A stretch of 64,000 bases of DNA, taken from NCBI GenBank assembly GCA_025449115.1, contig JAHLKC010000015.1, positions 186,001 through 250,000 on the forward strand, written 5' to 3'. Shown here piece by piece: positions 10,455-25,607 of this stretch (position 1 is its first letter; every line of letters begins with the position of its first letter). The notes under the pieces were generated by a model. The model did not search any database and was not told the DNA's origin. It saw only the letters and a program-made list of their open reading frames with translations. This DNA comes from Chytridium lagenaria (lineage: Eukaryota; Chytridiomycota; Chytridiomycetes; Chytridiales; Chytridiaceae). The translations under genes were made by a program, and so were the position numbers.

Positions 10455-13181
10455 ATGACCATGGGCGCCAATGTGTCAACGCTTCGGCTTTTCACCGTAG
10501 AGGCTGATGATGAAAGTCGTGCATTTCTCTCCACCCATCCCACTACCCCATTCCCTAATTCGAACTTACGACCTCCTCGCCAAAAAACATCGCATCTTCT
10601 TTGGTATTTTAACATGTTTCCGTCTACGTGCATGGCCATCCCAGCGTCGCCGTTCTCTCGCATCCTCCCCAGCATCCAACCTGACATCCCCATCGTCACG
10701 GCACAGCCCAAGGTTTGTTTGTTTTGGATGACAATTTCTATTTTTTTTAATAACAATTCTCCATTTTATAAGGGCATCAACATCCCCTTCCAAAACACCA
10801 TCGTCATTAAGGCGGTCAAGGCCCACGGCGTCAAGTTGGGTGCCGTCAAGACCTCAAAGCCCTTCAAGTACCAGTGACGATACTATTCCTGCGGAGGATC
10901 CCGTCATTGGCGCCGTTGGCCCCGTCAACGTGGCTGAGCCTGTTCAGCATGTAGCCGCCGGCGATCAGGCTCCCATTGGCCGCGGAGAGCCTGCCGTTGC
11001 TGCTGACTCTCACGATGAAGAGCCCGCCATCCTCCCCAATGGTCTCGATGGAATCGGTGAGCCTATTGAGCAAGTGGTCGCTGGCGTTTCAAGCTGCCGT
11101 AAGCGTTGTAGACTCTGCCGTTGCTGCCGACGCTCAACATGACATCCCCACCCCCACCACCACCACCACCACCACCACCACCAACGAGGAGGAGGAGGAG
11201 GAGGAGGAGGAGGAGGAGGTCGTCCATATCATCACCGACGTTGCCACCACCAGCGCTGGGATTATCGGCAACAGTATCACCACCCAAGCCAATGGCCCCG
11301 CAAGACAACACCACAAGATGTTTTACCAACGACCTCGGGGAGCCTAACGCCACCGCGAACGACGTCATCACCTTTTAGCTTTACCACGGTAGAACAGAAG
11401 GTGGTGGTAAGCAACATCAATACGGAGGCCGCCAAGCAAGAACAAGACATGGCCATTGACTACGCAATTCCCGTCATCCTCAACCCAGCTTCAGCCGGTG
11501 ATCCCTGAGGTGGCCCGTGCTGCTGAACTCGCGTGGCTTCAAGACGTCGTCGATACTGCGGATGGAGCGGTAGACAACGGCGGGGAGGAGCAGAGAGGGG
11601 GATATGCAGGAGGTGAAGGACGATGATGTGAAGGTAGGCATTGAGTCGAAGAGTGGAGATGTTGAGAGTGTTGGATGTTCGGAAAATGTTGAGGAGCTTG
11701 GTATTGGTGTGGAGATCGATTACAAGGGGAAGAGAACGACGACGTTCGTGATGAACTTTTCCGAGCTGCCATGAAAGACGACTTAGATCAGTGGATAGAT
11801 GACATCCCTTCCTCTCCGGAGCAAAAGCCTGCTCTCACGAAGATCACCCCCAACATCAAGGTGATCAGGAAGACGCGTTACGCCCTCCCGATTCGCTTTA
11901 GCGGAAACAGCAATAGGCTTGTCAATCGTGTTATCAAGTTGACGAAGTTCGCTGTTGATGCTGAGTGCCAACTCAGGGCTTTGAAGGAGAGCTTACTCGA
12001 GCGTATCGAAAACAATAGCCTTGATTCGGACCATATAAAGGAGGCTCTAGCTAGGTCGGAGAATACGTTGTCGCAGAGGTTGGACAGTGTAGAGCGTGAT
12101 ATGAGCTTGCTTAGCGGATCGTCCCATACTCCTTTGAACCAAACCCTCCAATCTATCGATGAAACCCTTGAAATCCTTTGGACTGACAGGAACCAGCACA
12201 ACTTGAGGCTGTATGCTATTGAGGAGGGTGATCTGGATGAGAGGCTTAAGATTGTGGAGAAGGCAGGACTCGAAGGAAGATTGCGAAGAGTTGAGACGAT
12301 TACCCAAAGAGTGTCGACCGTTCTCTTTGATATCAGCGATGGTGACTTGATTGTTGACGATGATAAGGTTCCGAGTGGACAAATGGAGGGGAAGTTCTCA
12401 TCTCTTATGAAGCAGCTTGCGAGCAAGCCTTTCGATATGGAGAAGAAGGATGCCCCCACTTCATCTACGATCTCTGGATGTGCAGAATCCGCTACAAGAC
12501 CAGCCGCTTCTGACAAAAAAGGTCGTCATCCCCCCATCTGTTATTCCCCCTTCCGCTTCCATGAGCTCCAATTCTCCACCTGAGGTTAAAATGCCGCAAC
12601 AGAAATCCTTACCTTTCAACATAACGAACCTCGTCCAAGAACGAGCACCTTTTAACGTCATCCCGAATGATAACAACCCGTCTGGCATAAAATTCACCAC
12701 CCTTCAAGAAGCGTCTACTCTATTTTCACACATCACTCCCTCCACTTCTTCTTTCACCAACCCCAAGACCCCCGTCAACACCACTACATTTGCTTCCTTC
12801 GCCAACTCCCAACCGCCCATGGTCTTCAAAGCAACTACTTCCCCGTCTGTTGAACCCGTCATGTCCGCCGCCCAGCCCACTTCGTCACCTTTAGCGTGCT
12901 CGAGTCCCCAACCCTCCCTAGCTTTTAATTTTTCATCATCTTCAACACTTCCACCCCAACCCTCGACTTCCAAGTCGTTCAAATCCTTCCCCATTTTTGA
13001 TTTTTCTTCATCATCATCAAAACTTCCACCCGAACCCACTTCTTCCGCGTCGTCCAAGCCCATCCCCACCTTCACTTTTGGTTCCAATTCCTCCACTAGC
13101 ACGTCGTTCTCTTTCTCGGGAGCAGGTGGACAGGCCCCTGCAGGAGGAAGTGGAGGATTTAAATTTGGACAAGTGCCGTGA
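10455..13181 (+). CDS. Low-complexity coiled-coil protein with FG-like C-terminus
   Basis: One gene, as I read it, of roughly 850-900 residues, broken by at least five frame shifts. Order: an N-terminal exon (10455-10712, MTMGANVSTLRLF...); a GINIPFQNTIVIKA exon after an intron at 10713-10772; an alanine/valine/proline-rich acidic stretch with repeated GEP motifs; threonine and glutamate runs from trinucleotide repeats (11150-11220); a predicted coiled coil around 11940-12300 (LRALKESLLERIEN, LSQRLDSVERDMSLL); then a serine/proline-rich tail with PIFDFSSSS, TFTFGSNSS, SFSFSGAGG and KFGQVP at the stop. FG/FxFG-like motifs in a disordered tail plus a coiled coil suggest a nucleoporin-like protein, but there are few FG dipeptides and I recognise no named family. 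The break at the A run near 12517 clearly joins two halves of the same tail. Confidence 0.55.
11148..11219. repeat. CAC and GAG trinucleotide repeats within a coding region
   Basis: A run of about ten CAC/ACC units passes directly into a run of about ten GAG units. In the frame used by the flanking coding sequence it encodes polythreonine followed by polyglutamate; other frames give polyproline/polyarginine. Confidence 0.85.
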
Positions 13182-14746
13182 TTTGTAGAGCTATATGTTT
13201 TTTTTGTTCATCTCATTTCTGTTTTATTGTTTCCAAGCTCCACTTGAAATAGTTATCCGTGGAGTAAAAAAAAAGAAGATTTGTGTGATTGATAAGGTTT
13301 AATAATATATAACGAAAGTGCTTTTTTAATCTCTGCTCACCACTTTGTTTACGACTTTAAAAGCCATGAAGGGAAGAAACATAAAAATAACAAACATTTT
13401 TAAAGCGTTTACGGTGTTTGAGATATTTTGAAGTCAAATGCTGCGCGGAACTCAAAAAGCTGTAAACGCGCGTAAGTCTCAATGACATTCTTCAGCGGTC
13501 TGCCAAGCATGTTGAAACGTTATCGAATGTAAAAAGGGTTGACGTTTTCTTTTCACTTCAAAAAAGGTTCTTCCAGCCCATTTCTTCTGTGTGATACTTT
13601 TGCACGGCTCCTCTGGTGACTTGCTCCTTACCAGCCCTTCAGTGGAGGACCCCCATCGCCGAGGAAGATAAAGTTAAATGACGGTCTATCATTTGCCAAT
13701 TGATATTCAAAACGCAGAACTTTTTTTCGTAAACAACTTTAGTAGACGTTGCGGCGGTGAACACCGTCTTTACGTTTGATTTTTTTTCGAAGTACTTGTT
13801 GCAGTCCAGTGAAGCTCTGATGTCAATAACCCATTCATAAGATTCTGTCATTGGCTGAAAGGACTGCAGCATAGAGCCACGGATTCCGCAGCAGGTACTG
13901 CAGCCCTAAGAGTGACTTTGGTACATGGAATTCTAACACCGTTAGAGCCCTTTCCTATCCGTCTTAATTTTCTAGAAGATATATATTTTTTTCTCCTTTA
14001 TCATTTAGTAAACCTCAGAGGTAAGATATGGCGGTTTTGGCTCATGTAGATTTTTGATAGTGCCACTCCGAGTTTACGGGGATTAAAATGGCATTAGAAA
14101 AATACGAACGATAACCTGTTTGTACCCACGTATTTTGAAATTACTCGCTAAATCTCGCGATAGATGTGCATGGATGTACTATCAGAGTTTACGCATGTAG
14201 GAAAAACGATACGTGTCTTTTCAATATTCGTAGATTAGTATAAGTCTGCACGATATTCACATGAAGTTTCAGCTATAAATCATCACCAAACACATCATAT
14301 GGACATTGGCGTTGTTTGTTTTCTTTCCATGCTCTTTATTCACATCACTTGTAAACAAAGAAGACTATGACGCGCCTAGACCTTCATCAATCGATGAAAT
14401 GTTTCAGCGAAGACGGGAAGGCTTTCGGGGACTAAAAATACCCCAGACTAAAGCCAAAGCAATTAAATCACAACTAAAACCTCATGCATATCCTCATACT
14501 ATAACCAAGGCGCAAGCATGCCCCAAATTGACTTTAAAACACCGCATGCATTACGTTATGCTAACAACAGACAAGAAAGCAAAAAACAAAAAAAAACAAA
14601 CAAAAAAAAAAACAAGAATCCGAGGGACCAGGGAGGATCGAGACTTCGAGAAAGATTCCTTTTCTTCCACAAACGAAGTTGATATGGTGGTGAAGCAACC
14701 AGAGTAAAAAGCGAGGGAAAAAGGAGATTTCCAGGGTAATATTTAA
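13182..14746. other. Intergenic between convergent genes
   Basis: About 1.5 kb between the FG-like gene (+) and TOM20 (-). It is AT-rich, with no conserved coding sequence on either strand. The open frame at 14306-14707 (+) lies over a lysine-rich A tract and TOM20 3' sequence, and I treat it as chance. Confidence 0.45.
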
Positions 14747-15593
14747 TCAAGTCCGGGTTAGAGGGGCTTGACCCTCCCGCTGCCGCTTTTGCGTTGTCTA
14801 CATCCATCGCCATCATTCCATAATCATCTCCAACACTGGCGGCGGCACAGTCTCCTGGAATTGCCATCAATAACTTCAGAGGATTCAGGGTAAATTTTGA
14901 TAGCGCGGTAAAGGCAAGTAGCAGCCGCGCGATAATGGCTAGGACCTGGAGAAAGTAAAGTCAGCCCGACATCACCAAACGTCTGGATTTACCTTTTCGA
15001 CAATAATTGTTCGCCGAGAATAAGCTGTTCGAGAGGTACTTTTGCTTCTCTTCTCGGTTGTGGGGAGCTTGTCGTCGTCCTCAGTGAGAAAGTCGAGGGC
15101 GGCTTTGGCGCGCATCTGGGCTTTTTGGTCCTCCTCTGTGCGAACTTTGGCGGCAAGCTTGCGTTCCCGGCCTATGAGTTCAATAAGAGTTTTGTAAGCC
15201 ACGGAATAGAGTCCGGCGAAACAATAACGTGGATTTGGCATAACGATTTGGCGGAGGCGATTTGGAGGAAAAGATGGTATCGTGACAGGTGAAGTTGTTG
15301 CATGATATGTTTCGTACACTAGCGCCTTGGATCCCCGTACACCGCTTCGAACCCATATCGTCGAATAATTATCCACCAAGGAGCGCCACAAGCTTTTTCT
15401 CCTTTGCATGCACCCTTACACCAAGACCTCAATCTCCTCTCTCCAGTCAAAAAATACAATACTTACGCAGGCTCCTCCTGAACTCAGCGTCATATTGCCT
15501 CCTCTGATCAAAGTAGATCAAGTATCCGACAGCACACACGGATGCGATGAGGGTCACATTAAGCCATGACGAGTTTGAAGGAATGACGGACAT
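14747..15593 (-). CDS. TOM20: Mitochondrial import receptor Tom20
   Basis: Outer-membrane receptor that binds mitochondrial presequences and passes them to Tom22 and Tom40. Exon 1 (from ATG 15593) encodes the N-terminal membrane anchor, WLNVTLIASVCAVGYLIYFD, followed by the basic segment QRRQYDAEFRRSLR. A GTAAGT intron (about 15477 down to 15173) joins to RERKLAAKVRTEEDQKAQMR. In shifted frames the hallmark blocks follow: PLEQLILGEQLLSK, HYRAAATCLYRAIKIYPESS and TVPPPVLEMIM, corresponding to the TPR-like receptor domain. The family ends shortly after TVPPPV, so the stop given (14747) is approximate. At least three one-base breaks scramble the receptor domain. Identity rests on anchor, length and these three blocks. 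Confidence 0.82.
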
Positions 15594-16088
15594 TGTGGAG
15601 ATGCTTTTTTTGCAGTTTTCTTTTGAGGGAAAAACGGAAAACAGATTTGGCTTCAGTTGGACTTGACAATTCTTTGTCGTTTGCATGCTGGTGAAGCCAG
15701 ATGGGATGAATAGAGACGGATGAGGTTTGTGGAATGAGGATCGGTGAAGCGGGCGTTCTGAATTATTACATATTGGTTCCTTGATGGAATGTGACTGGTG
15801 AATCGCCTTTAGTCGGCAGTCAAAATGAACCACTGGAAAAGCGGTTTTTTAGGCAAACTTCTTCTTTCTAAAGTTCCTCAGCAATGTATCTCAATCGCTT
15901 TTGAGAAACAGCACCGTCTTCATTACATGCGCGAGCCCATAAATTTGTTCATTCTAATATTATACTTTCCATTTTACATCAATATCATCGCGAAATTTGC
16001 AATTGCAAAATATCAAAGGACATAACCAAGATACGCCATCAATGACGGGATTTCATGAAAGAAATCAGCGTGCTTGTTGGTAGCATCT
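15594..16088. other. Intergenic RPS27 to TOM20
   Basis: Spacer between two minus-strand genes, containing the TOM20 promoter and RPS27 3' UTR. A short plus-strand open frame (15825-16025) has no recognisable features. Confidence 0.4.
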
Positions 16089-16772
16089 TTACGCCGGCTT
16101 CCTTCTGAATGAGCAACCCTCTGCGAAATAAAGGTCAGAAATATAATGACGTGACTATAGATAAAGGGAGTTTTATCTTACCAGTCAAACGCGCCTTTCC
16201 ACCCGTGGGCTGGCAAAGAACAGTCGCGCAGCTTCCGCACAAAACAACTGTGGAGGCGTGGCTGAACACGACATTGATGGCAAAGCAACCTGTGTTAGGA
16301 TTAGACATAGAACAACTTCTGTGGACTTGATGCCTCCCCAATTAAAGCTATCTACATTGCTTTATAACCATTAACGAAGCAAGGGAAGAAACTGCCACCA
16401 GAAAGAATCACATCTTCAGCCCAAGTACCTCGAAACTAACCTGGACACTTGACATCCATAAAATAAGAGTTTGGGGACTGCACAAGTCTTTTCAGCTTAT
16501 GCCTTCTCCTCTCTGTTGACTCCAACGGATTCAAAAGGTCTTTTTGGAGCTGCGCAATGACGTGGTTGCAGTAAGCCAACAACCTATTAGTACTTGAACA
16601 AAAATAGGCGAACAAGGGCATAGTAATGCACGCATATGGATGTGTGTGAGAGGTAAGTGCATAGTGGTGCCGTGATCGGATGTCGCCATGAACGTATGCA
16701 TGACTCAACCACCCTATATGGCTATGCCACCCACAAATCAAGCAAGGCATTGAGCAAAGATCGTACCGTCAT
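16089..16772 (-). CDS. RPS27: 40S ribosomal protein S27 (eS27)
   Basis: Small-subunit zinc-finger protein eS27, complete and undamaged. Four exons join in frame to 84 residues, the usual family length: 16767-16772 (ATGACG only), 16441-16549, 16182-16289, 16089-16120. Exon 2 gives [20 protein letters not shown] then [17 protein letters not shown]; exon 3 gives [20 protein letters not shown] then [16 protein letters not shown]; exon 4 gives [10 protein letters not shown]. The zinc ligands are the two CxxC pairs (CPGC, CGSC). Donors are GTACGA, GTTAGT and GTAAGA, and acceptors CAG. This gene is a good template for splice rules in the window. It sits between TOM20 and SPT7 on the same strand. Confidence 0.96.
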
Positions 16773-17288
16773 GATAATAACTTCAAAATTACTGCTCGGA
16801 CTATTACTGCTCGGACTTGCTCGTGGGTGTTTAGTGTATTCGGTGTCAACTCGCTCTTGTCAATGGCGCTCGTAGTTGGGGTTGTGGAGATTGGACAAGC
16901 AAAAAGTTTCAAGACAATTAGGAGGCAAAGTTGGTAACCATCCACGAATCTATTTTACAGGCTGAGATAGTACAATTAAGGCAAACAAGGGGTCTCGGCG
17001 GCTGATGGAAGAAGGAAAATCGAAGGAAGAACCCCAAAGCGCGAAATCCACAAAATACAATGAAGTAGAGGAGGTGGAATTTGGTTTAGCAGGGTTGCGT
17101 AAGTGAGAGGCTTATTAAATATAGGTAGAGTCTTGCTGAGAGGAAGGGTAAAGAGTAAGAGACGTGTCGAATTGATCCATTTCTCGAAAGCAAGAGTTAT
17201 TGCGGGTATCATGAGGGGTTTCAAAAAACGACGAGAAGAAATTCCTTCTCTTAACGAATAAAAGAACAAGGCAGAAAAAAATCTTGAA
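16773..17288. other. Intergenic SPT7 to RPS27
   Basis: RPS27 promoter region and SPT7 3' end. A near-tandem ACTGCTCGGACT duplication occurs at about 16792-16817. The open frame entering this region from the SPT7 tail is an out-of-frame continuation. Confidence 0.4.
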
Positions 17289-20200
17289 TTAATTCTCCTT
17301 ATCCTTTTCCTTATCTTTATCCTTCTCCTTCTTCTTATCCTTCTTCTCCTTCCCTTCTTTTCCTTTTCCTTTTCCTTCTCCTCCTTCGATCGCTGCTTAT
17401 CCGCCTCTCTCTTCCGTTTCGCAGCTTCTTTGGCCGCCTTCTCAGCTGCTTTAACAGGATCCACAGGCTTGGCCTTGCTGGGGTCATTGCTGGCTGATGA
17501 CGACTTTTTACGGCCAGCGAGCGCAATTTTAAGAAGAAGCTTAGATTTGAGGGGTTTTCTTTCGGCCGGTCGTCGTCCTGTAAAAAGATATTTTAAAGAG
17601 AAGATTATGAGACTTCTGGTACCTCTATCATATCATCTTCTGTAATCTTCTTCGCGTATACAGGCTGCAAAAGTCCGATGATACTCGATGATGATAATGG
17701 GGTCCATTGTGCAGGCAGTTTGTATTTCATAGCGGCGGCTTCTACGATAATAATATTAACAAACGCCCCATGCATCTTTGAAAAAAATGTAATCCTTACC
17801 AGCGGTCGTATCACTGTACATGTAAAATAAGAGTAGCATAAAATATGTTAATTGTCATTGCTGACTAGATTACCAAAACCAAAATACATACGCTGTGTGT
17901 GCAAGCAGAATTCGGCGCTTCAAACGAACAGGCCTTTCTGCTTTTTTGTTCCAAATCTCCGTCGGCACCTACAGTGATAACACATTTAAAACTCAATAAA
18001 AAGCACCCAAAATCGAATTACATACACTGCTAAAGTCCAGGCCACAATCTTTGAGATTGAGCACATCGATGCCAAGTTCCTCAAAGAAGTTGCCACTGAA
18101 ATATTTTTAGAAGAATTTTAAAAGATAACAATAACACGAAGCAGAATGATGAGTTACCTGATGATCTGCTCCTGAGCCTCCTCAACATCATAATCTTCAT
18201 CTCCCGCCTGGCCAGTCACTTGTAAGAGTTGCTTGTACGCTGATTCCAGCCGTCTCCGCAAGTCTAGGAGTTTGGAACCGTACCGCTCGATATCATAGCG
18301 GAGGTAGATGCTTAGCTTATCCGCCACCTCGACTCCATTGGCCTTTAAGGACAACTCCAAAATTCGCTAGTAGAGTTAAACAAATGTCACAATTTCATAA
18401 TCATTGACTAATATCATAATAAAGACCATAGAACCAAAGAACAAACCTCTGGAGATATTGTAGCCTTGTATTTATCCACATAAAGCCGTAACGTCCGTCC
18501 AAGATTCAGCAGGTATTCACCAGCGATATTGGCTAATATGCTTGTCGCCGAGGAATACGCAGCTAAGATAAGAAACAAAAGTCAACTCACATAATTTAAC
18601 ATGTATGCTGAATCTTACAATCAAAACCCGCATGTGCAAGCATCGTTGACGAAACCTGAAGCATAATCGACTCTGCGCTAGGCCCCGTAATGACAAGTTC
18701 AGGTAATTCTTCTGGCTTCATCGACGCTTCGTACCGTTTTGGAACTGGGGCAAAAATGCCATCCTCCTGTTGTGAATTTGACTATGGACAAAGTATTAAA
18801 ACAACTATAAAATAATACGAGATCAAAACCAACCTCTTTAGCAAGAATTTTGTGATGAAAGGATTTGATTTTCCGTAAGGAATGTATGTTTCTGTTGAGA
18901 ATGTACCCAAGTTTCGTCCGTGACGACAGATCGTCAAGACCAAACTCAGACATGGAGGGTCGGGGTTGACTGAGCACGATTTAATGGCATTGCAAAAACA
19001 CATTAATAGAATTCAAAAAGAGACCGCATCAAATTCCAGATTTAAATCAGAATGATATACTCACGAGGGATCAAAACGCTTAGACGGAAATGTTCTTGGA
19101 TGCGGAAGAGTGACAGGTGGCTGTGAGAATTCGGGAAAAAATGATTTGAATATAAGTTCCTGCTGGTCCTTTGGCACATCTTTTAAGCCGGAATGAAGAA
19201 GTTGTCGCCGAAGTTCGTTTCTTTTGCGATACTGCTCGGATGCGTCAATGGAGTTTTTCAGGTCCACTGGCGTAGGTTTTAGTGAGGGCCGGTCGGAGAA
19301 TGGGGTATTTTGATGCATATCCCGAACAACCTGTAAAACAAAGCTTCGTAAGCTTTTGGGAGATAATCATAAAACATACAAAAAGTTCCACCCGCTCTGC
19401 TAGTGTTTCCTCCTTCCACTTGCTAAGTTGCAAATCCACAATTTCTACATCTTCCTCTGGCTTTTCATCATGCAAAAGTAAAGTTGGTGCAGGCGTCGGC
19501 ACAGGCTGTTCCATAGCTGAATCCGCTTCATCCTCCTCCATCATTGCCTGTTCCACAGCCGCCGCAAACGCATCATCGACAACCCGTCTACTCTTCATGC
19601 CAACGCTCCCAGAATCAACATCCATCTCATCTTCATCCCGCTTAACAACATCATTTGGATCAGGAGAAACTCTTTTCCGGCCCAACAGAGATTTTGACGG
19701 CCCGCCGTCGGATCCCGCGACCGAGCCAGGCATGGAGAGGGTCGAATCTGTACGCTCTGCTTTCAAGTCATGTTGTCTAGGGATTTTGAAGGCTTGACTT
19801 TCACCATCTCCTTTCGGACCTGTCCCTTTCCTTGCGGATGGAAAACTCCGGCTTCCAAACTTTTATAAGGTTAAAATCTTAAATCTAAAGAATTCGCTTT
19901 CTCACCAGCTGATTCTTGTTCTCTTCCTCAAGTTCTGATAAAAAGCAATTTGATATCAATCATTGTGGAATAATTTTATGCACTCACCCTCTTCACTCTC
20001 ATATTCTGGCTCTTCCTGAGGTCTGATTTCAATCTTGATATCAGGCACTTTCTTCAAAAGCTCATTTGTTCGCCGCCTCATTGCAAACGCCTTTTTTCTG
20101 TATATGCTTTCCTATACTCATGTTTAGTTTCGTCTGGCCTGGAAGAGGGTACCGGTGCGGTATTGTAAGTTAAGCAATTACTCCATATTAAATGAAGATC

Positions 20201-21426
20201 TGCAGCAAACTCCTCCTTGCTCATATACATTAGACCTATAAGCTTCTTCGTCATCTGAAGAGACGCGAAAGAATGAATAAAGATTGAGCAAGGTCAAAGT
20301 CAACAGCGAAAGACTAACCGTTCCTAAATCCATCGGGTTTTTGATGACTGAAATTGAAGTAAATAATTTTGGAAATTGCATCAGTAGTTTCACTCACTGT
20401 CGTAATAGTCTGGTACATCTTTCTTGTTTACTTTCTGCAAAAAGGGCTCGGAATGTTCCTGTAAAAGCAATTAAATTACAGGAAAATTAATGTTTAGCAG
20501 CTAACCGTATAGTTTTTTTAAATCATTCAAGACTTTTTCCAAAGCATCGTAAAGCTGATCTTGTCCGATGCGATAGTCATGCGCCTAATATATCACGTCA
20601 CTCAAGGCCTTCTATTTACGGGAATCACTTACCCACTTTGACCGTGTTTTCCGAAGATTGCTGACCATTAGCTTTAACTCGTTCGCTCGTTGAGGTTGAA
20701 AGTTTTGGTTGATAACCTCGAATAGATACTTAAAAACAATAGCTTAGTGAACGAAATTTCGGTGCTTCTAATAACTATATCCAACCTGCAAAGTAGATGC
20801 CTCCTCTGGCTTCACCAAATCCATTTTCTGTCAAAAGTTGAGTCCTATGAATAAAGAAAAGCCACGTACTTCTCTTTGAGGTTCCGGATGTGAAGTTCCA
20901 CTTTCCTCTGGCCTCTTTTTTGTTTTTTCGGACTAAACCACTTAAAAAAACGAGACAAACCCTGAACGCTGCGTACCTTCACCTTATTCACCTCCTTCAT
21001 TGTTTCCACATCAAACTCCAACGAGTAAAACATATCATCGATAGGTATAAGCGCCGAGTTGGTCAATGACAATTCCTCATTGACCTCCTCTGGTTCCTCC
21101 AAGCCATTAACGCCATTGGTATGCCACTCCGTATGAGCCGGAATGTAGTCCTGCTTTGTGAATACAGCGGAAAAGGGTGCGTCGGGATAAAGCTCTGGGA
21201 TTCGTTGCTCAAATATCATGCTTCGGATTCTAAAGGCGGCTGCAATGGAGACTGATTTTGAAAGATCTTGGTCCGGTAGATTTAACGACAGCGGATTTTC
21301 CATGAATCGATCCCATGCTTCTTGTGAGGTTGTAACATGCTTGAAGAGTTGCCCCTCCTGCAGTGTAAGATATATTTGCCATCCGCCCGTGTCCAGCAGG
21401 TTCCGTGCTATACTGTAGAGGGACAT
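17289..21426 (-). CDS. SPT7: SAGA complex subunit Spt7 (bromodomain plus histone fold)
   Basis: Structural subunit of the SAGA histone acetyltransferase coactivator. It is read leftward from ATG 21426 ([20 protein letters not shown]) over roughly 15 short exons. Domains in order: an N-terminal region with [10 protein letters not shown]; a bromodomain at about 20560-20180 with [30 protein letters not shown] and [17 protein letters not shown]; an acidic linker ([20 protein letters not shown]); a long middle region including a DEMDVDSG patch; a histone fold at about 18550-18160 ([40 protein letters not shown]) that in Spt7 pairs with Taf10; a conserved tail block ([40 protein letters not shown]); and a lysine/glutamate-rich end. 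The YYD...NPMDLGT acetyl-lysine pocket appears intact. A frame break lies in the K/E tail near 17345. Domain order and spacing match fungal Spt7 rather than metazoan SUPT7L. Confidence 0.9.
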
Positions 21427-22058
21427 ACTGTCCTCGCATCGAAGTTGTCACACACACGAAAATTGGTTTACTGAGGTAGCTAGCTACTCACCAACAAACA
21501 GGCCAAGGATGCACTGGTTTCTGATATTGGATAATGCAGTTTCACCCAAAGTGCACTCCACAGATATATGAATTTAACGTGTCGATGAGAATTACACCGT
21601 GTTTTAAAATCCCTGACAGACTTTGTGGCTGATGCCGGTTTATTTGCAGAATAAGGCCAACGTAACAAAGTATATTCACATATTATAATTTAAATGTGTT
21701 TTGCATCATGAAAGATTGATCAATAATGCATCCAGAGGAAGGAGAACATAATTTAAGAGATACTCTACGAAAAAAACTCTTGGGCGTGTCCATCCAGCAA
21801 AGTTTACTGCTAAAGACATTCTAACGACATCAAGAAACTTACGGAGAAAACGAAATTCTTTCTAAACTTGATACCGCTTCACGGCGAGGTGCGATTTGAA
21901 TTATCAACCTGTAAAGGTGGTTTCATGTCGACTCCAGAGGTTGTTTTTAATTTGCTTTTCGTTTTTTTTCAAAAGGAAGAAATCCGACATGTTCGCAAGA
22001 CGTAAGGAAACCGTCTGCGTTTGAGATACTAACTTTATGGATAGCGTTGACCCGATGC
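21427..22058. other. Divergent promoter region SPT7 / bL21m
   Basis: About 630 bases between divergent start codons. No conserved coding sequence was recognised; a minus-strand open frame at 21480-21668 has no motif. Confidence 0.45.
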
Positions 22059-22614
22059 ATGCAAAGATGCACTCGAGAAACGAGGGCTCTTTCTGGGCTT
22101 CAAAGCTCATTTTCCACCTCCACACAACATCTCTCATCCAATTCTTCTCAACAAGTCCCTCCCTTTAGCAACACACCGTCATCCACCTCTTCCCCCGTAT
22201 CCGCCACCCCCAAGGCTTTTGTTCCGCCTGCCACTTGGTCTGCAGACACTAAGGAGTCCCTGTCTTTAATCAAAAACCAACCCAACCACTGGGCGATTGT
22301 TGAGATTAAGCAGCGACCATACTATGTTGCACTTAACGATGTGATCGTCACCATGCGAATGAATGATGTTAGCATTGGAGACGTTTTTGACGCTGGATCG
22401 AGTTAGAGAGATTTCTTCGGATGAATATATTCTCAAGGGACATCCTTACCTATACCCGGGATATTTTACGGTGAAGGCCACAGTTGTCGAGCATCCCGTG
22501 AGCGCAGAGATTGTCCGCCACCACTGGAAGAAGCGCGGCCACCAGCCCGTCATTGTGAATCGCAACCACCACACAGCACTTCGCATTACCGAGATATCAA
22601 TAAAGGACGTGTAG
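22059..22614 (+). CDS. Mitochondrial ribosomal protein bL21m
   Basis: Large-subunit mitoribosomal protein of the bL21 family. The first ATG is at 22059 (MQRCTRETRALSGLQSSFST), an arginine/serine-rich presequence typical of mitochondrial import, followed by a serine/proline-rich linker. The bL21 core begins HWAIVEIKQRPYYVALNDVI and continues LDRVREISSDEYILKGHPYL, FTVKATVVEHPVSAEIVRHH, KKRGHQPVIVNRNHHTALRI, ending TEISIKDV. One extra T in the run at about 22384-22388 shifts the frame between GDV and LTLDRV. There are no introns. It lies 548 bases upstream of ATP1 on the same strand, so two mitochondrial genes are neighbours. Confidence 0.87.
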
Positions 22615-23162
22615 AGTCGACGTGATATATATTTAATTAAGAACTCCGTTTGATCCGTAACTTCTCTCCAAATCCTCACCTTTATCACGTGTTTTAATAT
22701 TGAACAATGTATCGGATCGCAATGCAGTTAACAGCTGAAGACGAAACGCCAGACATAAAACCTGACTCCTTTCAAAAACCCTCGCGTCATCTCCGTAAAT
22801 CAGGCTGAAAGCACTTTCCACGTTAACTCCATTTCACCAGAGATAAACATAAAATATTTTAACGTTAATGACCACTCGCGTGCTATAATGCTCTTAGCGC
22901 ATCGTCGAACGTTGGGAAGGTCCCATCACCAACGTTCATGGACCAAAAATCACTTTTTGTTGGATTTTTGAATAATTAATAATAAGATTTTCGGAACTTG
23001 CAAAAAAAAAGTTTGAAAAAAGTGAAAATAATTTCTTGCGTTACTGAACGAATTGGGTCGCGGCGTTTTTTCGCTTTTTCGCTTCCTTTTTTCTTTCTTC
23101 CGTCTCATCCCAACACCCACACCCTCCCATCACCAACTCCCTCATCAGTGCATCTGGGAATC
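22615..23162. other. Intergenic bL21m to ATP1
   Basis: Holds the bL21m 3' UTR and the ATP1 promoter, including a pyrimidine-rich stretch (CTTTTTTC..., CCCACACCCTCCCATCACC) just before the ATP1 start. No gene seen. Confidence 0.45.

Positions 23163-25607
<2,445 letters not shown>

Noticed and set aside
11063..11371. Polyleucine/polyglycine protein on the minus strand
   Set aside because: Artefact of the CAC/GAG repeats; the plus-strand frame fits the flanking coding sequence.
14306..14707. 133-codon open frame on the plus strand
   Set aside because: It overlies the 3' side of TOM20 and a long A tract that gives polylysine; no motif, no splice context.
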